Source of the DNA: Candidatus Competibacteraceae bacterium
GTDB taxonomy: Bacteria; Bacteroidota; Bacteroidia; CAIKAF01
Assembly (NCBI GenBank): GCA_014879445.1
Contig: JACSSC010000024.1
Location: 111,805-175,804 of the forward strand
Reading direction: 5' to 3'
Length of the DNA stretch: 64,000 nt
Positions 1 to 9,318 of this stretch are shown one piece after another; position 1 is the first letter of the stretch, and every line of letters begins with the position of its first letter. A program made the translations under genes and the position numbers. Below the pieces are notes generated by a model, which was not told where the DNA came from, ran no database searches, and saw only the letters and a program-made list of their open reading frames with translations.

Positions 1-2
1 CC

Positions 3-743
3 TTCGCTGTTGATACTCTTTTACTGAAGAAAGGAACGATTGAATATGTCGAAATTCCTCAGAAGTTTGATATTGATGATGCCGGCGTTTTTCGCCTTTC
101 TGATGTCTCTTTGCGTATGCATAACCTCGCCAATGCATTGCATGTGTTGCAGATTAACGATACACTTGAAATTCACTTTACCGGTAAATTATACAACCAA
201 GGCGAACTCAATGTTTTTATTGATATGCCTATGCTCGACCAGCTTTATACACACCGCGTTTATGGAACGATTGGAAAATTTAATGCCCGTGAGTTTAATA
301 AACTTACTGTGCCTACAGCGGCAATCAAAATCAATAGAGGTACTATCAATGGCGGTGAATTCTACTTTGAAGCGAATAACAGAAAATCTTTTGGAGAAGC
401 TAAACTCCTGTTCGAAAAATTGAAAATCTCTATGCTCAATCAATCTGGGCATGCATCCAAATCTCAACCCGATTTCCTTAAATCTATTATCGCTAACGTG
501 TTTTTAGTACACGAAAATCCTTCTCCCGGAAAACCTCCGCTCATCGGCAAAATTGATTTCGAAAGAAATATGAACCGATGGATGATAAATTTCTGGTGGA
601 AAAGTTTACTTCACGGTTTAAAATCTATCGTCTTTGCCCGCGAAAATGAAGTCAAAGAAATGTCATCTTCTTTCTCTGCCTATCAGCAACTCCGTCAACA
701 ACGCGAAGCCAGAGAAAAAACCGATAAAATTCAAATCCCTTGA
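3..743 (+). CDS. AsmA-like protein, C-terminal fragment
   Basis: This is the 3' end of a gene that begins before the window. The frame is open from base 3 to the TGA at 741-743, giving 246 visible residues. The sequence alternates short beta-type segments (for example GTIEYVEIPQKFDIDD, LEIHFTGKLYNQGELNVFID and INRGTINGGEFYFEA), a pattern typical of AsmA-like or DUF748-like proteins that span the periplasm. A basic, Trp-containing stretch (WMINFWWKSLLHGLKSIV) lies near the end, followed by a charged tail. Such proteins are linked to outer-membrane lipid transport or assembly. The family assignment is by pattern only and the N-terminus is missing, so the function is tentative. Confidence 0.5.
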   Translation, partial: FAVDTLLLKKGTIEYVEIPQKFDIDDAGVFRLSDVSLRMHNLANALHVLQINDTLEIHFTGKLYNQGELNVFIDMPMLDQLYTHRVYGTIGKFNAREFNKLTVPTAAIKINRGTINGGEFYFEANNRKSFGEAKLLFEKLKISMLNQSGHASKSQPDFLKSIIANVFLVHENPSPGKPPLIGKIDFERNMNRWMINFWWKSLLHGLKSIVFARENEVKEMSSSFSAYQQLRQQREAREKTDKIQIP

Positions 744-813
744 CAATCCCAATCCCTAACCATCTTTTTTATGAACTCCTGTGATGCGTAATATCGTCCC
801 CTGATTTCAATCG

Positions 814-1779
814 TTACCCTGCTGTTTTCCATATCTGATATACGATATATAACACATACAGCAAAAACATCACGATGCCCTCTATACGATTAATCTTGCC
901 TTTGTTGCCTACAAACATGAATGCAAACAATATCACGCTGGCAAATGTGCATACCAACAAATCAATATTCAAATCTGCATTAAATGGAAGTGGCGATATC
1001 GTAGCCGATACACCCAGTATGAAAAAAATATTAAAAATATTTGAACCCACTACATTGCCTATGGCAATGTCCGAATTCTTTTTAGAGGCCGCAACCAACG
1101 ATGTGGCTAACTCCGGAACCGATGTGCCTACCGACACTATCGTTATGCCTATGATGGCTTCACTTATGCCCAGCGATTCTGCAATACTAACAGCCCCATC
1201 TACCATTAATTTCCCTCCTCCTACCAAACCAATAATTCCTACTGTAATCAATAACACCGACTTCCATATAGGATACATCCTAACGACTAATGATTCGCTC
1301 GATTGCGTATGCTTTGATGTCTCAAACGAATAATATAGAAATATAATCAAAAACGAAACCATCACCATCCCATCTATTCGAGATATTAATCCAGTACTGC
1401 TCCCATCAATTATTATATCATTGGCCATAACCAATAACACTACGGCTGCCAACAGTGTGAATGGTATCTCTTTCCAAATCGTTGTGCGCTGAACAGCTAT
1501 CGGATAAACAGTTGCAGTGAGTCCTAGTATCAATAAAATATTAAAAATATTGGAACCAATTACATTGCCAACTGCTATGTCAGTCCTCCCATCAATGGCC
1601 GATATTAAACTTACTACAAACTCAGGCATCGATGTGCCAAATGACACTACCGTTAACCCAATTACAAGATTTGATATTTGCAATTTCTTAGCTAGTGATG
1701 ATGCCCCGTCAACTAACCAATTTGCTCCATATATAGTAAGGACTATTCCAACTATTAAAAATATAATTGCCAAAATCAT
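814..1779 (-). CDS. Calcium/sodium antiporter (YrbG/CaCA family)
   Basis: This 321-residue integral membrane protein exchanges Na+ for Ca2+ across the inner membrane. Both inverted alpha-repeats of the CaCA superfamily are clear: the first has VVSFGTSMPEFVVSLISA and GSNIFNILLILG, the second VSVGTSVPELATSLVAA and GSNIFNIFFILG. Each carries the ion-binding Glu in the S-x-PE motif. About ten hydrophobic segments are present. An in-frame ATG lies 45 bases upstream, but the ATG at 1779 starts directly at the first membrane helix (MILAIIFLIVG) and lies just downstream of a TAATTTTG box, so it is preferred. The gene is divergent from tyrS. Confidence 0.92.
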   Translation of the reverse strand: MILAIIFLIVGIVLTIYGANWLVDGASSLAKKLQISNLVIGLTVVSFGTSMPEFVVSLISAIDGRTDIAVGNVIGSNIFNILLILGLTATVYPIAVQRTTIWKEIPFTLLAAVVLLVMANDIIIDGSSTGLISRIDGMVMVSFLIIFLYYSFETSKHTQSSESLVVRMYPIWKSVLLITVGIIGLVGGGKLMVDGAVSIAESLGISEAIIGITIVSVGTSVPELATSLVAASKKNSDIAIGNVVGSNIFNIFFILGVSATISPLPFNADLNIDLLVCTFASVILFAFMFVGNKGKINRIEGIVMFLLYVLYIVYQIWKTAG

Positions 1780-1787
1780 ATGAAATA

Positions 1788-1795
1788 CAAAATTA
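1788..1795 (-). promoter_or_regulatory. -7 box TAATTTTG for the exchanger gene
   Basis: The minus strand reads TAATTTTG, an exact match to the Bacteroidota -7 consensus TAnnTTTG. Only eight bases separate it from the ATG at 1779, which would give a leaderless or nearly leaderless mRNA. It lies next to the plus-strand box for tyrS. Confidence 0.5.
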
Positions 1796-1805
1796 GTATA
1801 ATCTT

Positions 1806-1813
1806 TATATTTG
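1806..1813 (+). promoter_or_regulatory. -7 box TATATTTG for tyrS
   Basis: This is an exact TAnnTTTG match. It overlaps the far-upstream in-frame start at 1811, so that start cannot be on the transcript; it supports initiation at 1877-1886. Confidence 0.5.
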
Positions 1814-1885
1814 CATTTACTCAACCCTCAGCCAATGGCTTTCTTCATTTCATTGTTTATCTTTGCCTCAAACTCAATGATGCAA

Positions 1886-3181
1886 ATGGATATTCCCAAA
1901 TATGATCTGATTGAAGAACTGAAATGGAGAGGTATGGTACAGGATATCATGCCCGGCACGCAGGACTTTCTCAACCAACACATCACCACTGGATATATCG
2001 GCTTCGATCCTACTGCCGAATCACTTCATATCGGAAGTTTAGTACAAATTATTCTGCTTATGCATTTGCAGCGTGCCGGACATATTCCCATTGCATTGGT
2101 GGGCGGCGCTACAGGTATGGTCGGCGACCCCTCCGGCAAAAGCGAAGAACGTAACCTGCTCGACAACCATAGCTTACAACGAAATGTTTTGGGCGTGAAA
2201 AATCAACTCCAAAAATTTCTCGACTTCAATCATCCCGACACACCCGCTCTTTTTGCCAATAATTATGACTGGTTTAAAGATATGGGATTCCTACAGTTTA
2301 TTCGCGATGTCGGTAAACATATTACAGTCAATTATATGATGGCGAAAGATTCTGTGAAAAAACGCCTCGAATCAGGCATCTCATATACAGAGTTCAGCTA
2401 TCAACTCCTTCAGGGATACGACTTCTACTGGCTCCACACTCACAAAAATTGTCATCTCCAAATGGGCGGCGCCGACCAATGGGGTAATATGACAACAGGC
2501 ACCGAACTAATTCGCCGACTCGGTGGTGCCGATTGTTTTGCATTCACTACGCCCCTCATTACCCGTGCTGATGGCGGCAAGTTCGGCAAAACTGAAAAAG
2601 GAAATATCTGGCTCGACCCTTCTCTCACTTCACCATACGAATTCTACCAGTTCTGGCTCAATACTTCCGACCAAGATGCCGAAAAATATATCCGCATTTT
2701 TACTTTCTTGCAACGCTCCCAAATCGAAGACATCATCACCGAACACCAATCAAATCCTCACCTGCGAATCCTACAAAAAAAATTAGCAGCCGAAGTCACA
2801 CAAATGGTACATTCCAGTCACGACCTCCATACCGCTATCGCTGCTTCCGATATCCTCTTTGGTAAAGCTACAAATGAGCAAATTAAATCGCTCGATGAAC
2901 ATACGCTACTCTCCGTCTTTAATGGCGTGCCTCACTATCAAATCCCAATGCAGATTATCAATCAAAATACATCGGTTACCGATTTGCTTGCCGTGCACAC
3001 TTCCATCTGCGCATCTAAAGCCGAAGCCAAACGTCTTCTACAATCTAATGCCATCAGCATTAATAAAGAAAAGATTGACGAATCAACCATCATTAATCAA
3101 GATATTCTCCTCAATCATGCTTACATGGTTGTTCAAAAAGGTAAAAAAGATTATCACCTTATCATTGCCATGCCAGCATAA
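1886..3181 (+). CDS. tyrS: Tyrosyl-tRNA synthetase
   Basis: This class I aminoacyl-tRNA synthetase charges tRNA-Tyr in the cytoplasm. The 431-residue length is normal for bacterial TyrRS. The Rossmann catalytic domain carries HIGS (residues 48-51) in place of HIGH, and KFGKT (232-236) in place of KMSKS. The tyrosine-recognition region QGYDFYWLHTH and QMGGADQWGN is present, and an S4 RNA-binding domain forms the last ~65 residues (SICASKAEAKRLLQSNA). The reading frame extends upstream to 1811, but that part overlaps the probable promoter and does not look like TyrRS. ATG codons at 1877, 1880 and 1886 are all possible; 1886 begins closest to the conserved LIEELKWRG motif. Confidence 0.97.
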   Translation: MDIPKYDLIEELKWRGMVQDIMPGTQDFLNQHITTGYIGFDPTAESLHIGSLVQIILLMHLQRAGHIPIALVGGATGMVGDPSGKSEERNLLDNHSLQRNVLGVKNQLQKFLDFNHPDTPALFANNYDWFKDMGFLQFIRDVGKHITVNYMMAKDSVKKRLESGISYTEFSYQLLQGYDFYWLHTHKNCHLQMGGADQWGNMTTGTELIRRLGGADCFAFTTPLITRADGGKFGKTEKGNIWLDPSLTSPYEFYQFWLNTSDQDAEKYIRIFTFLQRSQIEDIITEHQSNPHLRILQKKLAAEVTQMVHSSHDLHTAIAASDILFGKATNEQIKSLDEHTLLSVFNGVPHYQIPMQIINQNTSVTDLLAVHTSICASKAEAKRLLQSNAISINKEKIDESTIINQDILLNHAYMVVQKGKKDYHLIIAMPA

Positions 3182-3264
3182 ATTATTTCGCGCTCCCACT
3201 CTTCCCGCCAATCTCTTAATCTGCATTTTAATTCTGTTTTTATAACTATTTATCTTGTATCATT

Positions 3265-3379
3265 GGGCGCCCGCCCCGCGCTTTCAGCTGCGGGTCGCCG
3301 GGCTATCCAGGGCTTTGCTTCGCTACGGTGCTACGCACCGCTGCCTTTAGGCAGCGCCCTTTCTATCCCTGCCGCTAAA
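3265..3379. repeat. GC-rich structured dispersed repeat, copy 1
   Basis: This 115-base GC-rich block stands out in an AT-rich intergenic gap. It is about 90% identical to 26993-27106 (roughly ten substitutions and a one-base indel by eye). It begins GGGCGC and reaches the complementary GCGCCC at 3354-3359, forming a closing stem. Inside lie perfect hairpins: CGGTGC-TAC-GCACCG and GCTGCC-TTTA-GGCAGC, plus CCCGC...GCGGG. It has no convincing open frame. It sits between the convergent 3' ends of tyrS and the PKD protein gene. The stem arms are kept intact in both copies while loops vary. Confidence 0.85.
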
Positions 3380-3752
3380 CAACCCACACAATTACCCTAA
3401 CCTCCAACAGCCCATTACTTCATTCGCAATCAATTTTTTGTTAGCTCAAGCCCAATCACACGAATTCCACTTTCATCCTCATACATTTGCCCCAAAATCG
3501 AGAGAGTGAGCATCGCAAAAAACCTGTTTGAACGAAGAATATCGTAGTGAGTTTTTTTTCGCAGTGTAAAGACACGTAGATTTTCGTAATCCAAGCGACA
3601 AATGTATGCAGCAGGATTTTTTTGCGTTACTTTTTTCTATAAAAAGTAACATCAACACCCATATTATACAAAGCCCTACATAATGTGTTTATTTGATTTA
3701 AGTATAACGAGTTTTGGGCAAAATTTAATGGGGCTTTACGCAACAAGATGCG
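3380..3752. other. Intergenic region with inverted repeats
   Basis: No gene is visible between the GC-rich repeat and the end of the minus-strand PKD gene. The stretch holds a strong hairpin at 3626-3650 and a wider inverted pair, AAAGCCC near 3669 and GGGCTTT near 3731. Poly-T runs occur around 3549-3560 and 3617-3624. It may be further non-coding repeat material, but no second copy was found in the window. Confidence 0.4.
3626..3650. terminator. Hairpin between convergent genes, possible terminator
   Basis: GTTACTTTTT at 3626-3635 pairs with AAAAAGTAAC at 3641-3650, a perfect ten-base stem with a five-base loop. Read on the minus strand it is followed by GCAAAAAAATCC rather than a T tract; read on the plus strand it follows T-rich sequence. 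It lies about 100 bases past the stop of the minus-strand PKD gene, so a terminator role is plausible but not proven. Confidence 0.4.
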
Positions 3753-6700
3753 TTATCGTTGCAGAACCATCAATCGAGTTTGTTTACGCTCGTCGCGATA
3801 ATGCACAGCAATTTCATATACGCCACCGGCCCATGCTGTAGTTGCCAAGTACACATTATTTACTCCGGGCTGCAATGCTATTTGCTGTTCTGAAACAATT
3901 TGACCTCGCATATTGCTTACTGTAATAAATGCTTCGCCACTTTGAGGCACTATCACGTGGAGTGAAGCATGATCTGTAGCAGGATTGGGGAATGGGGGCA
4001 ACACATAAAACCCGCTTTCAAGTGGCACACAAAGCGTACGATTAAATACTGAATCATTTACCACGCCTGTAACCGTACCAATACGCATACAGCAAAGCAA
4101 TGAACCCTCCACCATCTGCAATTGATATGTTGCCTGATATGCCAGCGTATTACCGATATACAAATTTCCGTTCCAGTTTTCTAATGCCGGTTGTGCACCT
4201 TGTATATAGCTTTCTATTTGCATAGTGGTGATGGTAACGGTGCTCAGGTTTTGTATATGTGCCGAAAAGCCCACATAGCCATTGTTCTCCGTACATTGCA
4301 AATCAGAAAAATCAATCTCAAAAACCGGTGTTACCACATTCACAATTTTGCTGCTGCTGTCGGTGCATCCATTGTTGTCGGTGGCATACAACATTACGTT
4401 GTATAAGCCGGGCTGTGTATAAGTATGAGCAAAGGCCGTTCCTGTTTCCATATAGCCATCGCCTAAATTCCATAATAACTGGGTAGCAGATGCTGATCCG
4501 CTATACGTGAATGTGCAGGCGAGTGGGGGGGGGCCTACCTGAGGTGTTGCCGTAAATTGTGCAATTGGCGGTGATTGTATCAGCACTTGTGTTTTGGCGC
4601 TATCGGTACAGTTATCGGCGCTGGTAACAATAAGTCGCACTTGCTTCCATCCCGATGTGGCAGATGATAACAATTGCGGATTGGAGCTTCCTATCGGCTG
4701 TCCGTTGATGCTCCATTGCCATAGGTTAGGCGCTGTATTGCTATACAACGAATTGTCGGTAACAGAATACAACACATCTCTACAAAGCGTATCATCAGGC
4801 AACGAAAAGGCGGCATCCACAAACTTATTGATGTGCAGTGTATCGGTAAATACATGTCGGCATCCATTGTCGGTGCTAACTATCAGTTGTACGGGATAAT
4901 TGCCGGCTTGCGTAAAAGTAAAAGACGGATTGATGATAGAAGAAGAGTCGTTGGCCGGAGTATGAAAATACCATTTATATCCTGTAATGTTGAGTGGAAA
5001 ACCGGCAAAGCTGGTATTGGTAAACTGCACCTGATCGTTGAGGCATTGCTTATTAACCGTAAAACCGGCCGTGGCGGATTGTTTGATTTGCACCTGTCGT
5101 ATAATGGTATCGCTGCATCCGGTTGAAGAAGTAACGACCAATTGCACTTGATAAAAACCCGGTGCAGGATAACTGAAAGTAGGATTGGAGATGTTAGCCG
5201 TATCGCCAAAAGAAGACGCTAAACCAAAATCCCAGTGCCAAGCTGAAAGTGAGCCCGCCTGTGGCAGGGAATTGTCGGCAAATAGTGCCAAACCGCGTTC
5301 GCAACTGTCGAGTACTGCAAAATGGGCTTGAGGGCGTTGTATGATATTGACAAGAATGGTAGTGTCGTTGCTGCATCCCACATCGGTGGTAATACTAAGC
5401 TGCACGGGATAAGTGCCCGGCCCCGGAAACAACAATGACGGATGCTGCACCGATGAAGGAGGCCCAGCCAACCCAAAATCCCAGTTCCATTGTTGAATCA
5501 CATCGCCTGAAGTACTTTGATCGGTGAATTGTGTAGGATAATCAGCGCATAACTGTTGTGCTTGAAACTGAACGGTGGGCGCATTCCCCACAATAGTAAC
5601 CAAAATGGTATCAACGGCATTACATCCGTTGGCATTCATCACAACAACCGAATAATTGCCCGAGTTGTTGACAACAATTTGCGGACTTGTAGCGCCTGTA
5701 TTCCATAAAAACGAAACCGACTCCGATTCTCCACTCAACAATCCCAAAGTATTTCCGTTGCACATTGAGCTATCAGGGCCTAAACTAACCCCTGCCGGAA
5801 AAGGGTCTTCACCGATATAGAGCAAAGGCGATGTTCTTGAACAGCCGTTTGTATCTAAAACACTAACCGAATAAACACCCGGTGTATTGATTACAATGCT
5901 GTCGGCAGTATGGCCGTTCGACCAAAGGAAAGTATATGGATTGCCACCAAGTCCGGTATTCCATGTCAGTGAATCGCCCGGACAATATAGCAGAGAAGTA
6001 GGGGTTTGAATTTGCGGATAATCAATCACAATAGTATCCGACGATACAAAGCCAAAAATATCAGTAACCTGCACCCAGTATGTACCCGACTGATTTACGT
6101 TGATGCTCTCGGTAGTAGCCCCATTCGACCAAAGGAAAGAAGTAAATCGCGTACCGGCCGAAAGCGTGATGTCGCAGAATGAATATATCAACGGATTTGC
6201 CCCTAGATTAACTGGAGGTGCATATCGTGAACGCAAATACGCTTCAAGCATCGAACGATTACTGCTGTTTAACTGGTTATCAAAAACAATAATTTCAGCC
6301 ATTTCACCTTGTAACGAACCACTGCCAATCGAAAGATTGTTCAGTATAAAGCCGGATGATTGAACAGATGAGGAATATGGAATATTTGTACCATTGATTC
6401 GTAAGAAAGTAGAAGCGGCTGCCGCATCTCCATTAAGCCAACTTAGATTATGAAATTGATAAATACCTGTAGGTTGCAAGCCCGAGAAATAGCGATAATT
6501 CGAACCGGCCAAATATAAAATAGGTCTTAAACTAATAAAATTAACATGATAGCCGGAGCCAAATCCAAAGAACTCATTGTTGACGGAATTTCCTTTGCAC
6601 ACCATAAAAATTTCGGTATTTAGCAATCCAAGATTCGGAGTATTGAGAATATCATTTCCATCAAAAGCAATGGAAGGGTGTTGGTTTAATGAAGCTACGG

Positions 6701-7196
6701 CATTTGTCAATAATGGTTTTGAAGTTGAAACCGTTTGTATTGCATGATTTGCATTACCCGACAAATCATTCCACTGCTCAACCTTATTCAATCCGTCAAC
6801 CTGGACACCTGTGTCGGCACGAACCCAAAATGAAAGACCCAGCGATGGAAGATCAGCTATAGTAAATGACCTAATATTACTTGTTGTACCGTCATTACCC
6901 GAATTGAAATGTGGTGTTATTCTCCAGTAATAGGTTTGTGCTGATAAAGCAAGAAGCGTTGTGTCGGTTTGATATACCTGAAATAAAGTGGATGATACAA
7001 ATCCATAATTAGTAGCTATTTCAAATTTATAATATAAAACATCGGCTAAAGCATCCCATTGAAAAAATACACTTTGTTCGGATTGCACATGATTGGAATT
7101 GGGATATACCAACCCAACGGTTTGCGATGAGGAACGATGCGTAGCAAAAATGATGAGGATACAAACAAGTAACCTTTTTTTCAGGATTATTGACAT
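3753..7196 (-). CDS. Secreted multidomain PKD/LamG-like protein with T9SS sorting domain
   Basis: The 1147-residue protein starts with a signal peptide (KKRLLVCILIIFATHRSSSQ). A fibronectin-like segment with the pattern YYWRITPHF follows, then a LamG-like region (FWVRADTGVQVDG, VEQWNDLSGNANHAIQ), three Ig-like repeats each with LWSNG or LWNTG and SGxYxVxV, and about five PKD domains (WNWDFG, WHWDFG, LLWNLGDG and similar). The last ~80 residues form a type A T9SS sorting domain, from PPFPNPATDHASL to a final basic VLQR. It is probably exported through the outer membrane and surface-anchored or released; ligand unknown. The ORF extends 36 bases upstream, but ATG 7196 begins the signal peptide and lies just after a promoter box. 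Confidence 0.88.
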   Translation of the reverse strand: MSIILKKRLLVCILIIFATHRSSSQTVGLVYPNSNHVQSEQSVFFQWDALADVLYYKFEIATNYGFVSSTLFQVYQTDTTLLALSAQTYYWRITPHFNSGNDGTTSNIRSFTIADLPSLGLSFWVRADTGVQVDGLNKVEQWNDLSGNANHAIQTVSTSKPLLTNAVASLNQHPSIAFDGNDILNTPNLGLLNTEIFMVCKGNSVNNEFFGFGSGYHVNFISLRPILYLAGSNYRYFSGLQPTGIYQFHNLSWLNGDAAAASTFLRINGTNIPYSSSVQSSGFILNNLSIGSGSLQGEMAEIIVFDNQLNSSNRSMLEAYLRSRYAPPVNLGANPLIYSFCDITLSAGTRFTSFLWSNGATTESINVNQSGTYWVQVTDIFGFVSSDTIVIDYPQIQTPTSLLYCPGDSLTWNTGLGGNPYTFLWSNGHTADSIVINTPGVYSVSVLDTNGCSRTSPLLYIGEDPFPAGVSLGPDSSMCNGNTLGLLSGESESVSFLWNTGATSPQIVVNNSGNYSVVVMNANGCNAVDTILVTIVGNAPTVQFQAQQLCADYPTQFTDQSTSGDVIQQWNWDFGLAGPPSSVQHPSLLFPGPGTYPVQLSITTDVGCSNDTTILVNIIQRPQAHFAVLDSCERGLALFADNSLPQAGSLSAWHWDFGLASSFGDTANISNPTFSYPAPGFYQVQLVVTSSTGCSDTIIRQVQIKQSATAGFTVNKQCLNDQVQFTNTSFAGFPLNITGYKWYFHTPANDSSSIINPSFTFTQAGNYPVQLIVSTDNGCRHVFTDTLHINKFVDAAFSLPDDTLCRDVLYSVTDNSLYSNTAPNLWQWSINGQPIGSSNPQLLSSATSGWKQVRLIVTSADNCTDSAKTQVLIQSPPIAQFTATPQVGPPPLACTFTYSGSASATQLLWNLGDGYMETGTAFAHTYTQPGLYNVMLYATDNNGCTDSSSKIVNVVTPVFEIDFSDLQCTENNGYVGFSAHIQNLSTVTITTMQIESYIQGAQPALENWNGNLYIGNTLAYQATYQLQMVEGSLLCCMRIGTVTGVVNDSVFNRTLCVPLESGFYVLPPFPNPATDHASLHVIVPQSGEAFITVSNMRGQIVSEQQIALQPGVNNVYLATTAWAGGVYEIAVHYRDERKQTRLMVLQR

Positions 7197-7201
7197 AAAG
7201 T

Positions 7202-7209
7202 CAAAGTTA
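7202..7209 (-). promoter_or_regulatory. -7 box TAACTTTG for the PKD protein gene
   Basis: Exact TAnnTTTG match on the minus strand, five bases before the ATG at 7196. It falls inside the longer reading frame and so argues against the upstream start at 7232. Confidence 0.5.
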
Positions 7210-7266
7210 TGGAAAATTAAAACAAATAACATACACTACTAAAAAACGGGAACAAATAAAAAATTT

Positions 7267-7274
7267 TAGATTTG
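7267..7274 (+). promoter_or_regulatory. -7 box TAGATTTG for the polysaccharide operon
   Basis: Exact TAnnTTTG match 15 bases before the ATG at 7290. It is the only such box found just upstream of this run of overlapping genes, so it may drive the whole cluster to about 16 kb. Confidence 0.55.
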
Positions 7275-7289
7275 TACAAACAGTCAAGG

Positions 7290-8627
7290 ATGAGTAGTCC
7301 CTCCAAAAGTATTATATTCACCATGCTCACACAAATTCCCACACAAATTTTGGGGATTATTTGCGGTGTTTTTATTACACGAATGCTGGGGCCTGAGGGT
7401 AGGGGAGTGTATGCTATCTTTTACGCCGATATTGCACTTTTTTCAACAATACTTGGTTTTAGTATCAACACGGCGATAACTCATTTCAAGGCAAGTAATT
7501 TTTTTCCGGAAAAGACACTGATCTCTGTTAGTATTTTATTTTCAATTGTTACTATACTTTTGAGTTTTGCGCTGTTAATCATTTGGCTCAACCTTCCTAT
7601 AGCCGATTTGCTTTTCCCGTCTGAGCATATCTCATGGACATACTTATTGCTTTTCTCCATATTCATTATTCTTGGTCAATTAAATACCCTATATGCCGCA
7701 TTTTTTCAGGGTGCCAGAAAGTTTGATGTTGTAAATAAAGTGTTGCTTCTAAACAGCATATACAACTTAATTATTTTTGGAATAGCTTTTATTATGCATC
7801 ATTACATGCTACTTAGCATCGGAGTAACCCAAGTATTATTTATGGCCGGTTTGGTGCTGTTGCTTAATGCATTTCAATGGCATGTTCATTATAGAAAACA
7901 TTTCACATATCAAATTAATTTGCGTGTCAAGTGGCAAACCGAAATCAAGCCATTTTTTGCATTTATGGGATTAGGGCATTTATCTAGTGTGATTAATTTT
8001 TTTAATTATCGTTTGGTCTTGTGGGTATTGGCCTATTATCTCGACCACCAACAGATTGGAATTTTTTCGTTAGGTGCCGGCTTGGCTCAGTTGATTGATT
8101 TTATTTCAATCCCATTAGCACAAGTTTTAATGCCGTATCTAAGTGCTGAAACTGCTGAAAACAGATGGCCTATGTTTGTTAAATATGCTCGTTTGCATTT
8201 CTCCATTGTGCTTGTTCTGGGTGCATTAAGCGTGTTGATTGCCGTACCCCTCATACCTGTCGTGTATGGCGTGGCTTTTGCCCAGTCAGCTCATGTCTTT
8301 TATATGATAGTGGGAGGCGTGATATTGGCCACTCAAACTCGTCAAATTGCCGTCTTTTTTATCTCATCCGGGAAAATTCGTCTTAACTTATATGCTACCA
8401 TCACAGGTTTCCTTCTCACATTCGGTTTCAATATTTGGCTCGTAAGGGATTATGGAATTTATGGCGGGGCCATTGCACAAACCATTACTTATTCAGGTAT
8501 TTTTTTGTTTGTATATCTGGCTTTGATTAACTTTACCAAATGCAATACCCTAAATATATTTTTTGTGAACCGTGCCGACATAGAATATGCAAAACAACGA
8601 CTTAAACAGAAAACAAGAAGAGATTGA
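7290..8627 (+). CDS. Polysaccharide flippase (Wzx/MATE-like, MOP superfamily)
   Basis: This 445-residue protein is almost entirely hydrophobic, with about 12 predicted membrane helices. The N-terminus (QIPTQILGIICGVFITRMLGPEGRGVYA cut across positions 12-40) has the RMLGPEGRG signature of the polysaccharide biosynthesis/Wzx family. It probably flips lipid-linked sugar repeat units across the inner membrane. It opens an operon of glycosyltransferases and sugar-modifying enzymes, which agrees with that role. The frame is open from 7272, but that start is a TTG inside the promoter box; the ATG at 7290 is preferred. The 3' end overlaps the next gene by 41 bases. Confidence 0.88.
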   Translation: MSSPSKSIIFTMLTQIPTQILGIICGVFITRMLGPEGRGVYAIFYADIALFSTILGFSINTAITHFKASNFFPEKTLISVSILFSIVTILLSFALLIIWLNLPIADLLFPSEHISWTYLLLFSIFIILGQLNTLYAAFFQGARKFDVVNKVLLLNSIYNLIIFGIAFIMHHYMLLSIGVTQVLFMAGLVLLLNAFQWHVHYRKHFTYQINLRVKWQTEIKPFFAFMGLGHLSSVINFFNYRLVLWVLAYYLDHQQIGIFSLGAGLAQLIDFISIPLAQVLMPYLSAETAENRWPMFVKYARLHFSIVLVLGALSVLIAVPLIPVVYGVAFAQSAHVFYMIVGGVILATQTRQIAVFFISSGKIRLNLYATITGFLLTFGFNIWLVRDYGIYGGAIAQTITYSGIFLFVYLALINFTKCNTLNIFFVNRADIEYAKQRLKQKTRRD

Positions 8628-9318
8628 GCATTATTACGATGAATATGTAAAACGACAAGCCCATGTGGGCACAAATCGCCGACATTATTCAATCATTGAA
8701 AAACTTAAACTTGCAGGTCTGAAACCTACCGATCAGGTGCTCGAAATCGGCTGTGGCATTGGTACTCTCTCCGGATTGTTGATTAAACTATTACCTAAAG
8801 GTACATTGCTTTCAATGGATATTAGCAACGCAAGTATCTCTTATGCCAAAGATACTTATCAGCACCATCATAATCTCAATTTTATTCATGCCGATGCTTC
8901 AGATTATGATTTTGGAAGCCAAATATATCAGGCAATTGTATTGCCTGATGTACTGGAACATATTCCCTTGGCTCTGCATAGTCGCTTATTTGCCAAATTG
9001 TCTCAAGTACTGCATCCTGATGGATTTATGTTTATTCATATCCCCAACCCATACTATTTGAAATGGTGCCATGATAATAGACCTGATTTATTACAAATTA
9101 TTGACCAACCTATTACTACTGATTTGCTTGTTGCCAATACCTACCCTCATGGATTTTATATCGAAAAATTAGTGTCTTATGCCATCTGGGTGCAGGCCCA
9201 TGATTATCAATATATCATTATGCGAAAAAACGGGTGGCAGGATTTCTCTAAATCAATTCAAGAACCACTATCTTTGTTTGAAAAATTAAAATATAAATGG
9301 AATGAATGGCGCCGGTAA
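8587..9318 (+). CDS. Class I SAM-dependent methyltransferase
   Basis: The 243-residue protein has the class I methyltransferase fold: motif I VLEIGCGIGTLSGLL at about residues 53-67, the acidic residue of motif II in LLSMDISNASISYAK, and motif IV-like AIVLPDVLEHIP. The closing half is aromatic-rich. It probably methylates a sugar or a glycan end in surface polysaccharide synthesis, given its position between a flippase and a glycosyltransferase; the acceptor is unknown. It begins inside the flippase gene (41-base overlap) and ends inside the next gene (17-base overlap). No other ATG is available upstream of motif I. Confidence 0.85.
   Translation: MQNNDLNRKQEEIEHYYDEYVKRQAHVGTNRRHYSIIEKLKLAGLKPTDQVLEIGCGIGTLSGLLIKLLPKGTLLSMDISNASISYAKDTYQHHHNLNFIHADASDYDFGSQIYQAIVLPDVLEHIPLALHSRLFAKLSQVLHPDGFMFIHIPNPYYLKWCHDNRPDLLQIIDQPITTDLLVANTYPHGFYIEKLVSYAIWVQAHDYQYIIMRKNGWQDFSKSIQEPLSLFEKLKYKWNEWRR

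Noticed and set aside
40..467. Frames of 127 (+) and 92 (-) codons at the left edge
   Set aside because: They overlap the AsmA-like frame, which is open from base 3 and has a consistent beta-rich pattern.
875..1783. Plus-strand open frames of 152 and 88 codons
   Set aside because: They are antisense shadows of the Na+/Ca2+ exchanger gene, whose conserved motifs are unambiguous.
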